37,582 bases of DNA from Patescibacteria group bacterium (GTDB taxonomy: Bacteria > Patescibacteriota > Minisyncoccia > UBA6257 > 02-FULL-45-10c): contig JAMCXE010000037.1 of NCBI GenBank assembly GCA_023474975.1, forward strand, positions 1 to 37,582. The letters run 5' to 3'. Under the pieces are notes generated by a model. That model saw only the letters and a list, made by a program, of their open reading frames with translations. It did not search any database and was not told the origin of the DNA. A program made the position numbers and the translations under genes. Of this stretch, positions 16,526 to 24,219 are shown piece by piece. The stretch's first letter is position 1. Each line of letters begins with the position of its first letter.

Positions 16526-16939
16526 TTAATCTATTTTTTGAAACTGCATCGGAGTATAGCCATCCATTTTTTTAAATCCGGTTTTTTCATAAACGCTCAC
16601 GCTTCCCGGAGCAGCGATCAGCGCGATCCATTGAATGTTCTTGGAAATACAATAATTCAATAATTCTTTAACGATACCCGTAGCGATTCCCTTTTTACGA
16701 TAATTTTCATCTACAAATATATCCTGAATATAAGCATCGTTAAAAGCATCCGAAAGAGCGCGACCCATACCAACCAGATCATCCCCACTCCAAGCCGTTA
16801 CAAAACAAAAACTTCCGGATATAAGCTTAGAAATCTGTTCGAACGAACAAGACTTTTTCCACCACCCGCTCATCTTATATAGATCACAAACTTTTGAAAA
16901 CTCTTTTTCCTCGATCTTTGATTTATATTTTATCGTCAT
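16526..16939 (-). CDS. GNAT-family N-acetyltransferase
   Basis: A single-domain 137-residue GNAT enzyme, predicted to move an acetyl group from acetyl-CoA to an amine. Motif A, which binds the CoA pyrophosphate, is VDENYRKKGIATGIV, and the C-terminal strand-helix (IQWIALIAAPGSVSVYEKTGF) fits motif B. The substrate cannot be told. It is first in a tight operon with the DUF2156 and flavoprotein genes and is divergent from rlmN. Confidence 0.88.
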   Translation of the reverse strand: MTIKYKSKIEEKEFSKVCDLYKMSGWWKKSCSFEQISKLISGSFCFVTAWSGDDLVGMGRALSDAFNDAYIQDIFVDENYRKKGIATGIVKELLNYCISKNIQWIALIAAPGSVSVYEKTGFKKMDGYTPMQFQKID

Positions 16940-17024
16940 TTAATTTATTCACGCATTGTCTTAATCATTCAATCCTAACTATAAACGAATGTCTTAAAGA
17001 TTCCAATAATTAACAAAGCGATCA

Positions 17025-17053
17025 TTGCCCCAAACTCGCCAAAAGGTTAAAAT
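17025..17053 (+). promoter_or_regulatory. Predicted rlmN promoter, leaderless type
   Basis: TTGCCC (17025-17030), a 17-base spacer and TAAAAT (17048-17053). The -10 box ends six bases before the ATG at 17060, so the transcript should start at the start codon. Confidence 0.55.
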
Positions 17054-17059
17054 TTCCTA

Positions 17060-18058
17060 ATGGATATAAAAAAATTACAAAAATTATTCAAAGACCAGCC
17101 AAAATACCGGCTAGAGCAAACGCAGAAAAGCCTTTTTCAGGGTCTTATTAATAATTGGCAGGAAGCTATGGGATTACCGTTAAATTTAAGAAAAGAACTG
17201 GAAGAAAAATTTCCAATAGAAATATCCGGCAGAACATTCATTTCAAAAGACAAAAACACAATAAAAGCCCTTATTGACCTAGAAGATGGATCTGCGGTCG
17301 AGGCTGTTTTAATGCGACACAAAGATACGAGAAATACCGTGTGCGTTTCTTCGCAGGTCGGCTGCCCAATGGCCTGCTCATTTTGCGCTACCGGAAGAAT
17401 GGGGTTCAAAAGAAATCTTGAAGTCTGGGAGATCCTCGAGCAGATATTATTTTTTGCCCGTTACCTGAAAAAGATCAACGAAAAAATCACCAACGTTGTT
17501 TTTATGGGCATGGGGGAACCATTTATGAACTATCAAAATGTGATGGCTGCCATAAAAATATTAAATGATAAGAACGGATTTAATCTTGGCGCCCGGCACA
17601 TTTCCGTGTCTACGGTTGGAGTAGTTGAGGGAATAGAAAGATTTGCAAATGAAGAACTGCAAATAAATTTAGCCATCTCTCTTCATGCGCCGGACAACAA
17701 AACCCGCTCGGAAATAATGCCGGCCAACAGAAACTATCCAATAGAAAAAATTTTAAAAGCAGTAGATGAATACGTCAAAAAAACCAACCGCCGCGTAATG
17801 TTCGAGTACCTGATGCTCAAGGGCGTAAATGATTCCGATGAACACGCCAAGGCGTTGATCAAGCTTATGAAAAAGCCGCTTTATTTTGTAAATTTGATCG
17901 CCTACAATCCAACCGGAATATATAATCCCTCTCCTGCTTCACGAATAAAAAAATTCAAAGAAATTTTGGAAAGTGCCGGCATAACCGTTACCCAAAGACG
18001 AGAATTCGGACAAGACATCGAAGGAGCTTGCGGACAGCTGGCGACCCTGCCCCGTTAA
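17060..18058 (+). CDS. rlmN: 23S rRNA A2503 / tRNA A37 C2-methyltransferase RlmN
   Basis: Radical-SAM enzyme that methylates C2 of A2503 in 23S rRNA, and of A37 in some tRNAs. The cluster-binding CX3CX2C is Cys102, Cys106 and Cys109 (GCPMACSFCATGR). The C-terminal methyl-carrying Cys324 sits in EFGQDIEGACGQLA, which also separates RlmN from most radical-SAM enzymes. GMGEPFMNY and HAPDNKTRSEIMPANR are family motifs. At 332 residues the protein is slightly short because the N-terminal domain is compact. It is monocistronic, with its own promoter and a strong terminator. Confidence 0.96.
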   Translation: MDIKKLQKLFKDQPKYRLEQTQKSLFQGLINNWQEAMGLPLNLRKELEEKFPIEISGRTFISKDKNTIKALIDLEDGSAVEAVLMRHKDTRNTVCVSSQVGCPMACSFCATGRMGFKRNLEVWEILEQILFFARYLKKINEKITNVVFMGMGEPFMNYQNVMAAIKILNDKNGFNLGARHISVSTVGVVEGIERFANEELQINLAISLHAPDNKTRSEIMPANRNYPIEKILKAVDEYVKKTNRRVMFEYLMLKGVNDSDEHAKALIKLMKKPLYFVNLIAYNPTGIYNPSPASRIKKFKEILESAGITVTQRREFGQDIEGACGQLATLPR

Positions 18059-18073
18059 ATTCCGTCTTACGGA

Positions 18074-18100
18074 AATCCGCCTCGCATTGCGAGGCGGATT
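18074..18100 (+). terminator. rlmN terminator
   Basis: A perfect 12-bp GC-rich stem (18074-18085 with 18089-18100) with an ATT loop, followed by attattta. It lies just after the rlmN stop and insulates the heat-shock operon. Confidence 0.85.
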
Positions 18101-18146
18101 ATTTAACTGGGGTAAGAATTAAATTTTGTTTGCTCCGAATTATAAA

Positions 18147-18173
18147 TTAGCAGTCTCTTGACAAGAGTGCTAA
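18147..18173 (+). promoter_or_regulatory. CIRCE operator for HrcA
   Basis: TTAGCAGTC (18147-18155), nine bases, then GAGTGCTAA (18165-18173): the CIRCE consensus with one change in the left arm. It overlaps the -35 box of the hrcA promoter, so HrcA should block polymerase directly and repress its own operon. Confidence 0.92.
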
Positions 18174-18187
18174 TACTCCCTTAAAAT
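18158..18187 (+). promoter_or_regulatory. hrcA operon promoter
   Basis: TTGACA (18158-18163), an 18-base spacer and TAAAAT (18182-18187), embedded in CIRCE. Transcription should start near 18194, only about four bases before the ATG. GAGGG (18189-18193) would then lie mostly outside the mRNA. Confidence 0.65.
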
Positions 18188-18197
18188 TGAGGGTATC

Positions 18198-18905
18198 ATG
18201 TTCGACGACAGATCATACAAAATATTGGAGGCCGCAATCAAAGAATTCATAAACGAAGGCGAGCCGGTCAGCTCAAAACAGATCGCCGCAAAATACGATT
18301 TCGGCGTCAAGGACGCAACTATCCGTTCCGAACTTAACGCTCTGACCGAGTCGGGCTTTTTAAGCCAACCCCACACTTCCGGCGGAAGGATCCCGACCGA
18401 TAAGGGTTATCAGTTCTTAGCAAACCGCGTAATGCAAGATATGTTCGAGTCTATGGATAGCTTTCACCGGAATTTCAATAGGATGATGGACATAATGGGA
18501 AATAAGGGGTGGTCAAATTTCGTAGACAAAGTATCGCAAGAAACGAAGCTATTGAGCGCGGGTTTCAGTAATAAAGAGCAAGAAACCTACAAAACCGGAT
18601 TGGATGAACTCTTCGAACAACTAGAAACCAACAGCCGAGAAGATTTCTGCCAGATCGCCAAAGATTTTGAAATGCTAGACGAAAAACTGGAAAAACTTCC
18701 GCAAGTGATAGAAAAGTCCGATTCCCCGCAGGTGTTCATTGGCAAGAAAAGCCCGATCACACAAAGCGAGCATTTATCTGTAATAATTGATTCGTATGAT
18801 ATAAATGGCAATAAATTCTACCTTGCGCTGATCGGACCAAAAAGAATGGATTACGCAAAAAATATCAATTATTTAAATAAAATAAAACATGGAAGAAGAA
18901 AATAA
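18198..18905 (+). CDS. hrcA: Heat-inducible transcription repressor HrcA (short form)
   Basis: HrcA binds CIRCE and represses chaperone genes; a CIRCE site lies directly upstream. The N-terminal winged helix is clear (PVSSKQIAAKYDFGVKDATI; LSQPHTSGGRIPTDKGY). The C-terminus ends with the family-typical IGPKRMDYAKNINYL. At 235 residues it is about 100 shorter than the usual 340, with the middle GAF-like and insert domains reduced. It overlaps grpE by 17 bases, which suggests translational coupling. Confidence 0.92.
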   Translation: MFDDRSYKILEAAIKEFINEGEPVSSKQIAAKYDFGVKDATIRSELNALTESGFLSQPHTSGGRIPTDKGYQFLANRVMQDMFESMDSFHRNFNRMMDIMGNKGWSNFVDKVSQETKLLSAGFSNKEQETYKTGLDELFEQLETNSREDFCQIAKDFEMLDEKLEKLPQVIEKSDSPQVFIGKKSPITQSEHLSVIIDSYDINGNKFYLALIGPKRMDYAKNINYLNKIKHGRRK

Positions 18906-19401
18906 AAATACAATAAATAACCAAGTGAGCGAACCTGAGCCGGAAAAAGTAAGGCTTGATCCGCTAGAAGAAAAGATCGCCAAACTTGAAAAAGAAAAAG
19001 AAGAATATCTGAACGGATGGAAAAGAGCAAAAGCAGATTACCTGAATATGCAAAAAGATGAAGCAAAGAGGATGCAGGAAATGATCAAATTCGCAAACCA
19101 GGAACTTATTAAAGAACTGCTCCCCGTCTTAGATAGCTTAGAGCTTTCTCTGATGGCAACCAAAGACCCAGAAGCAAAAAAAGGAATAGAAGTAATTTAC
19201 AGCCAACTTGAAAATATTTTAAATAAACAGGGACTGCAAAAAATGAAAGCTTTTGGAGAAAAATTTGATCCCGCACGTCACGAAGCGATGATGCAAGAAG
19301 AATCGGATAAAGAAAGCGGAACAATTCTTGAAGAAATGGTCAGCGGATGGATATTGAATGGGAAAGTTATAAGACCGGCAAAAGTAAAAATATCTAAATA
19401 A
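18889..19401 (+). CDS. grpE: Nucleotide exchange factor GrpE
   Basis: GrpE releases ADP from DnaK. The 170-residue protein has an acidic N-terminus, a long dimerising helix (LEEKIAKLEKEKEEYLNGWK, about 25-44 and onward), and a C-terminal beta domain with GEKFDPARHEAM and GWILNGKVIRPAKVKIS. It overlaps the end of hrcA and precedes dnaK by 72 bases. Confidence 0.95.
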   Translation: MEEENKNTINNQVSEPEPEKVRLDPLEEKIAKLEKEKEEYLNGWKRAKADYLNMQKDEAKRMQEMIKFANQELIKELLPVLDSLELSLMATKDPEAKKGIEVIYSQLENILNKQGLQKMKAFGEKFDPARHEAMMQEESDKESGTILEEMVSGWILNGKVIRPAKVKISK

Positions 19402-19430
19402 AAAAATAAGTCATAATAAAATAATTAATC

Positions 19431-19462
19431 AAACTGTAGTCTAATCAATAAAATTACAGTTT
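19431..19462 (+). other. Inverted repeat in the grpE-dnaK spacer
   Basis: aaactgta (19431-19438) and tacagttt (19455-19462) form perfect 8-bp arms 16 bases apart, 11 bases before dnaK. It has no CIRCE match. It could be an operator or an mRNA hairpin setting the dnaK:grpE ratio. Confidence 0.4.
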
Positions 19463-19473
19463 CACTACATAAT

Positions 19474-21336
19474 ATGAGTAAAATAATCGGAATAGATCTT
19501 GGAACAACTAATTCGGCCGTAGCCGTTGTCGAGGGTGGGCAGCCAAAAATATTAGAAAACGCCGAAGGAGCGCGCACTACCCCTTCCATCGTTGCTTTAA
19601 ATAAATCTAATGAAAGATTGATCGGATTATTAGCAAAGAGACAGGCCGTCACCAATCCCAAAAATACAATTTTTTCGGTCAAAAGACTGATCGGAAGAAA
19701 GTTTTCGGACACCGAAGTGCAAAACGATAAAAAATGGTTACCTTATGATATCCGCGAATCCTCAAATGGCGGCGTTGATATAAAAATGGGAGACAAGTGG
19801 TATAAACCGGAAGAGATATCTGCAATGGTTTTAGCCAAATTAAAAGCCGATGCCGAAGCGAAACTCGGAGAACCGGTCACCGAAGCCATAATCACCGTCC
19901 CCGCTTATTTCGACGATAGCCAAAGACAAGCAACAAAAAATGCGGGAGAAATAGCCGGATTAACGGTAAAGAGGATAATAAATGAGCCAACCGCTGCCGC
20001 TTTAGCCTATGGAATGAATAAAAAAACCAATGAGCAGATAGTTGTTTACGATTTCGGCGGAGGAACTTTTGATATTTCCGTTTTGGAGGTATCGAATGAT
20101 ACGGTCGAGGTCAAAGCCACAGGCGGAGACACTCATCTCGGTGGCGATGATTTCGATAAAAGAATTCAAGAATATTTAGTTTCCGAATATAAAAAACAGG
20201 AGGGTATCGATCTATCCAAAGACGCTTTGGCGTTACAAAGATTGAAAGAAGCGGCGGAAAAAGCTAAGCACGAACTCTCCACGGCCTTTGAAACAGAAAT
20301 AAATCTTCCCTATATTACATCTGATTCATCCGGTCCAAAGCACTTCTTAATGAAATTCTCACGCGCCAAGCTTGAAGAATTAGTAAGAGATCTGATCGAC
20401 AAATCCGTAGAACTTACCAAAAAAACAGTAAAAGACGCCGGCTTTAAATTGGAAGATATGGATGAGGTGGTAATGGTTGGAGGGCAGACCAGAATGCCCG
20501 CAATAGTGGAGGCTGTCAAAAAAGCTCTCGGAAAGGATCCTCATCAAGGGATCAATCCTGACGAAGTCGTAGCGGCGGGCGCGGCAGTCCAAGGAGGTAT
20601 ACTACAAGGCGATGTTAAAGACGTTTTGCTTCTTGATGTTACTCCCCTATCTCTCGGTATCGAAACAATGGGCGGGGTATTTACCAAAATAATTGAAAAG
20701 AACACTACCGTACCAACGGCAAAATCCCAAACCTTTTCTACTGCGGCCGACAGCCAGACATCTGTTGAAATCCATGTTCTTCAAGGAGAAAGAGAAATGG
20801 CGGCCAACAATAAAACTCTAGCCAAATTCATCTTAGATGGCATTCCCCCAGCTCCAAGGGGCGTACCACAGATCGAAGTTAATTTCGATATAGACGCCAA
20901 TGGTATTTTGAGCGTGTCGGCAAAAGACAAGGCCACAAATAAGAGTCAGTCGGTAAAGATAGAAGCCAGCACCAATCTCTCAAAAGAGCAGATCGAAAAA
21001 TTAAAGAACGAGGCCGCTCAATATGCGGAAGAAGACAAAAAGAAAAAAGATCTGGCCGAAGCTCACAATCATGCAGAAACTCTAATATACACGGCCGAAA
21101 AATCGGTTAAAGAAGCCGGCGAAAAAGTTAGTCAAGAAATAAAAGATAACGTAAACAAAAAGATCGAAGCATTAAAAGAGCTAAAAACAAGTCAAGATGC
21201 CGAAGTTGTTAAAAAAGCAACCGAGGAACTATCCGAAGAATTACAGAAGATCGGACAAGCCATGTACGGAAATCAAAATAATTCCGAACAGCCCAAAAAT
21301 GATAGCAACCAGACCAATGGCGATAAGCAGCAATAA
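19474..21336 (+). CDS. dnaK: Chaperone DnaK (Hsp70)
   Basis: An ATP-driven chaperone of normal length (620 residues). The nucleotide-binding domain has IGIDLGTTNSAVAV at the N-terminus, NEPTAAALAYG (about 170-180) and VYDFGGGTFDISVLEV. The substrate-binding domain follows (LLLDVTPLSLGIETMGG, GERxMAxxN-like motif), and then a helical lid and an Asn/Gln-rich tail. It sits between its cofactors GrpE and DnaJ in a CIRCE-controlled operon. Confidence 0.97.
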   Translation: MSKIIGIDLGTTNSAVAVVEGGQPKILENAEGARTTPSIVALNKSNERLIGLLAKRQAVTNPKNTIFSVKRLIGRKFSDTEVQNDKKWLPYDIRESSNGGVDIKMGDKWYKPEEISAMVLAKLKADAEAKLGEPVTEAIITVPAYFDDSQRQATKNAGEIAGLTVKRIINEPTAAALAYGMNKKTNEQIVVYDFGGGTFDISVLEVSNDTVEVKATGGDTHLGGDDFDKRIQEYLVSEYKKQEGIDLSKDALALQRLKEAAEKAKHELSTAFETEINLPYITSDSSGPKHFLMKFSRAKLEELVRDLIDKSVELTKKTVKDAGFKLEDMDEVVMVGGQTRMPAIVEAVKKALGKDPHQGINPDEVVAAGAAVQGGILQGDVKDVLLLDVTPLSLGIETMGGVFTKIIEKNTTVPTAKSQTFSTAADSQTSVEIHVLQGEREMAANNKTLAKFILDGIPPAPRGVPQIEVNFDIDANGILSVSAKDKATNKSQSVKIEASTNLSKEQIEKLKNEAAQYAEEDKKKKDLAEAHNHAETLIYTAEKSVKEAGEKVSQEIKDNVNKKIEALKELKTSQDAEVVKKATEELSEELQKIGQAMYGNQNNSEQPKNDSNQTNGDKQQ

Positions 21337-21347
21337 TTCAGAAAATT

Positions 21348-21358
21348 TATGATATAAT
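21348..21358 (+). promoter_or_regulatory. Extended -10 promoter before the membrane-protein gene
   Basis: TGATATAAT (21350-21358) is an extended -10 element with no good -35 box. It lies 31 bases before the ATG and could let the membrane protein and dnaJ be made without HrcA control. The same nine bases occur upstream of corA. Confidence 0.45.
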
Positions 21359-21389
21359 TCATATAACTTAAATATCGATCGTAAATTAA

Positions 21390-22406
21390 ATGGATTCCAA
21401 TCTTTTGGCAAAAAACGACGCTGCTGAAGTTGATACTTCTATCCCGAAAATCTCTGTTTTGGTTTTTTTAGAAATAGGCTTTGCTGTAAGTTTTGGATAT
21501 TTTACGAGCAAATTTGTTAAAGCTCCCGGCGCCGGCACATTCACACTAGCCGGCGCTTCGGCGCTACTGTTCATGATCCTGTTCTTCCTAAGATCGCTTT
21601 TCGTCAAAGGAAAAAGTCTCAATCTTTTTATTATCTTGGGAGATGTAATAGCCCTGTCGTTATTTTTCATAATAAACAGCTATACATTTACAATGATAGT
21701 GGCTGCGGCCATTGCTTATCTGGCGCTTTACTCGGCCCTAAAAAAAAGCAAGAACGAACTATCGAACCAGTTAAATATCAAAACCGGAAAGATAGCGAGG
21801 ATATCAATTCCAAAAATTGCGTCAGCTTTAGCCGTCCTCATCTCCGTGGTCTATGCGCAGCCATTTTATCCTGCCAACAACATAGTTATTTCCAAAAACA
21901 TTATTAGCACAATAATCACTCCGTCTGAAACGCTATTAAAAATAGCGGATAATTATTTGCATCTCGGCTTAGGAGATTTTTCGGTCAATAAAACCCTTCC
22001 GGAAATAGCAGACCAAATGGCTTCATCGAGCATTGAACAACTTGCAGTACAAAACAACATCCCCGTCTCAGCCCTAGAATCACAAAGAAAGACGCTAACC
22101 AACTCAACTCTTCAAATGCTCGAAAAACAGTCAGAAAATATCGGAATTCAAATAAAAACCAACGAAACTGTTTTAGACGGAATATACAATTTTGTAAACA
22201 CTAAACTGCAGTCTCTGGATACAACCGTAAAATGGGTAGTGTATCTATCCTTATTCCTAGTAATATTCTTAACCATAAAAAGCTTGTTCTGGCTATTTTA
22301 TTGGCTAGCATATTTGTTCATCTTCTTATTTTATGAAATATTGATGGCGCTTGGATTTTCAAAAACAACCTATCAACAGATAAGCAAAGAAATAATTATT
22401 TTATAG
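21390..22406 (+). CDS. Multi-pass membrane protein within the chaperone operon
   Basis: I do not recognise this 338-residue protein. Hydrophobic helices are visible at about residues 20-40, 50-68, 77-113 (probably two) and 142-157, and, after a long loop (about 160-275), at about 282-300 and 302-330. The loop is hydrophilic, rich in Ser/Asn/Gln, helical and poor in charge clusters, and is probably outside the membrane. It lies between dnaK and dnaJ, so a link to envelope stress or membrane-protein quality control is possible but rests on position only. It has a possible own promoter. Confidence 0.75.
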   Translation: MDSNLLAKNDAAEVDTSIPKISVLVFLEIGFAVSFGYFTSKFVKAPGAGTFTLAGASALLFMILFFLRSLFVKGKSLNLFIILGDVIALSLFFIINSYTFTMIVAAAIAYLALYSALKKSKNELSNQLNIKTGKIARISIPKIASALAVLISVVYAQPFYPANNIVISKNIISTIITPSETLLKIADNYLHLGLGDFSVNKTLPEIADQMASSSIEQLAVQNNIPVSALESQRKTLTNSTLQMLEKQSENIGIQIKTNETVLDGIYNFVNTKLQSLDTTVKWVVYLSLFLVIFLTIKSLFWLFYWLAYLFIFLFYEILMALGFSKTTYQQISKEIIIL

Positions 22407-22490
22407 TGTGCGTGCGGCGCAACATAGAACATAATACAAATCTACGAATATATACGAATGCCGCAAATAAAGAACTAAAGATCGGTAATT

Positions 22491-22537
22491 CGTATCATTC
22501 GCATCCGTCTACGAATTTGTAGATCGGCATTATATAT
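22491..22537 (+). repeat. Palindromic start-codon repeat, copy 1 (dnaJ)
   Basis: The 34 bases at 22491-22524 are identical to 23511-23544. After two differences, gcattatatat (22527-22537) again matches and runs straight into the dnaJ ATG. Upstream sequence (about 22438-22465) supplies partly complementary arms (atctac/gtagat; cgaatg/cattcg), so the whole 100-base spacer can fold. Confidence 0.85.
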
Positions 22538-23479
22538 ATGAAAAAAGATTACTACCAAATACTAGGAGTTAATAAAACCGCGAACCAGGACGAAATAAAA
22601 ACAGCCTACAGAAAACTCGCCCATAAATATCATCCCGATAAACCTGGCGGCGATGAAAAAAAATTCAAAGAAATAAACGAGGCTTATCAGGTTTTGTCCA
22701 ACCCCGAAAAACGTAAACAATTCGATCAATTCGGAGACGCCTTTAATAATGCCGGAAACGGATATGCATATGGGGGAAACTATGGTGCCGGACAAAATCC
22801 GTTCGGCGGGTTCGGATTCGACTTCAGTGGATTCAATGGCGGAAATGCCCAAGAATTTGATTTCGGAGAGTTCGGAGACCTTGGAGATATCTTGGAAACT
22901 ATGTTCACCGGAAGAAGGACTAGACGACCGAGAAAAGGCGCTAGCTTAGAATTTGTCCAAGAAATATCTTTAGAAGAAGCTTTTGGGGGCACAAATAAAA
23001 AAATAAGTTACCATATTTCTTCTGGTAAAAAAGATATTGATATTAATATCGCCCCAGGGATAAATGATGGGCAAATGATAAAGATACCGGGCGCCGGAGA
23101 AGTTGGGGAAAAAGGTGCCGAATCGGGAGATCTATACGTAAGAATAAAGATCGCGCCCCACCCTGTTTTCCGCAGGATCGGCAATGATCTTTTAGTAAAA
23201 AAAGAGGTTTCTCTTATCGATATACTGCTAAATAAAAAAATAGAGATCCCTATTATTACCGGCGGAAAGATCAACATTGAAATACCGACGGGCTTTACCC
23301 TTCAAGAAAAACTAGTAATACCAAATGAAGGTATGCCCAAACAAGACGGTTCCGTAAGTTTGCTAAGAGGTGGAAGGGGCCGGGGAAATTTACTTGTAGA
23401 ATTCATCACCAAGACTCCAAAAAAATTCAGTTCAAGAGTAAAAAAAATATTAGAAGATCTAGAAAAAGAAATTACATAA
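22538..23479 (+). CDS. dnaJ: DnaJ/CbpA-type co-chaperone without zinc finger
   Basis: A J-domain protein that stimulates DnaK ATPase. The J domain (1-65) has HPD at 32-34. A Gly/Phe/Asn-rich linker follows (about 70-125), then the two beta-barrel substrate-binding domains (KGASLEFVQEISLEEAFGG; APHPVFRRIGNDLL) and GGRGRGNLLVEF near the end. The four CxxCxGxG repeats of classical DnaJ are absent, and I find no cysteine at all, so it is a type II (CbpA-like) J protein. As the only J protein in the dnaK operon it probably serves as the general DnaJ here. It is 313 residues long, and its start codon directly follows a repeat element. Confidence 0.93.
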   Translation: MKKDYYQILGVNKTANQDEIKTAYRKLAHKYHPDKPGGDEKKFKEINEAYQVLSNPEKRKQFDQFGDAFNNAGNGYAYGGNYGAGQNPFGGFGFDFSGFNGGNAQEFDFGEFGDLGDILETMFTGRRTRRPRKGASLEFVQEISLEEAFGGTNKKISYHISSGKKDIDINIAPGINDGQMIKIPGAGEVGEKGAESGDLYVRIKIAPHPVFRRIGNDLLVKKEVSLIDILLNKKIEIPIITGGKINIEIPTGFTLQEKLVIPNEGMPKQDGSVSLLRGGRGRGNLLVEFITKTPKKFSSRVKKILEDLEKEIT

Positions 23480-23483
23480 TACG

Positions 23484-23557
23484 GATCTGCGAATCTATGC
23501 GAATGCTGCTCGTATCATTCGCATCCGTCTACGAATTTGTAGATTAGCATTATATAT
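23484..23557 (+). repeat. Palindromic start-codon repeat, copy 2 (SGNH hydrolase)
   Basis: It contains the core identical to copy 1 (23511-23544) plus gcattatatat (23547-23557), ending two bases before the ATG. Its 9-bp arms atgcgaatg and cattcgcat (about 23498-23524) and outer atct/agat make it the most complete palindrome of the three copies. Confidence 0.85.
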
Positions 23558-23559
23558 CT

Positions 23560-24174
23560 ATGAGAAAATTACATTTTTATTCAATAATCGCGATTGCCAT
23601 ATTTGCCGCGATATTGATCTGGTATCCCCGACCCAAATACGACAAGTCCAAAATCGTTGTAGCATTTGGCGACAGCATAACCAGCGGATATTGCCTAGTT
23701 CCACCCCAAAAAGATTATGTTGTATATCTTTCAGATTACACCAATATTCCAATTATTAACGCAGGAAAAAGAGGCGATAATACTGCCGATGCACTAATAA
23801 GACTTCAAAGCGACGTACTAAGCAAACAACCCAATATTGTCATAGTGTTTTTAGGAGCTAATGATTTTCTCGAGGGCTATTCAAGCGAGGTTGTAACCGA
23901 AAATTTAACGGCGATCGTAGAGGCGATACAAAAATCCGGCGCTAAAGTTATTCTGGTAGGAGGAGACTCTCAGGTCACGTCCGATTTTGAAATAGCCGAA
24001 CAAAATGTGGCAACCAAAGAAAAAGTTTTCGCTTTCATTCCAAATGTGCTCAATGGAATTCTTTTTAGAAAAGACCTCGTATGTCCCGACGGCTTACATC
24101 CCAATGAAAAAGGACATGAAATAATCGCCAAAAAAATCCTTCCGGCACTGCAAAGAGCTTTAAGCGAAAAATAA
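23560..24174 (+). CDS. SGNH/GDSL-family hydrolase, membrane-anchored or secreted
   Basis: A lipase/esterase-like SGNH hydrolase of 204 residues. An N-terminal hydrophobic helix (about 6-22) would anchor or export it. The family blocks are visible: nucleophile Ser in FGDSITSG (about 36-43), the oxyanion Gly region GKRGDNTAD, GANDF, and the catalytic Asp-His in CPDGLHPNEKGH. The type resembles acyl-CoA thioesterase I/TesA-like and peptidoglycan or carbohydrate O-acetyl esterases; the substrate is unknown. It follows dnaJ by 80 bases, most of it repeat, and ends at a terminator. Confidence 0.88.
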   Translation: MRKLHFYSIIAIAIFAAILIWYPRPKYDKSKIVVAFGDSITSGYCLVPPQKDYVVYLSDYTNIPIINAGKRGDNTADALIRLQSDVLSKQPNIVIVFLGANDFLEGYSSEVVTENLTAIVEAIQKSGAKVILVGGDSQVTSDFEIAEQNVATKEKVFAFIPNVLNGILFRKDLVCPDGLHPNEKGHEIIAKKILPALQRALSEK

Positions 24175-24201
24175 AAAAACACCCGAACCGAGGTGTTTTT
24201 T
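24174..24201. terminator. Bidirectional terminator between SGNH hydrolase and antiporter
   Basis: aaaaaacacc (24174-24183) pairs with ggtgtttttt (24192-24201). It has A/T runs on both sides and lies between two converging genes. Confidence 0.8.
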
Positions 24202-24219
24202 TTATTTCCATTTACATTA

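Noticed and set aside
22436..23557. CRISPR array
   Set aside because: The repeated units are only two here, about 1 kb apart with a full gene between them, and are palindromic leaders, not regularly spaced repeats. No cas genes are present.
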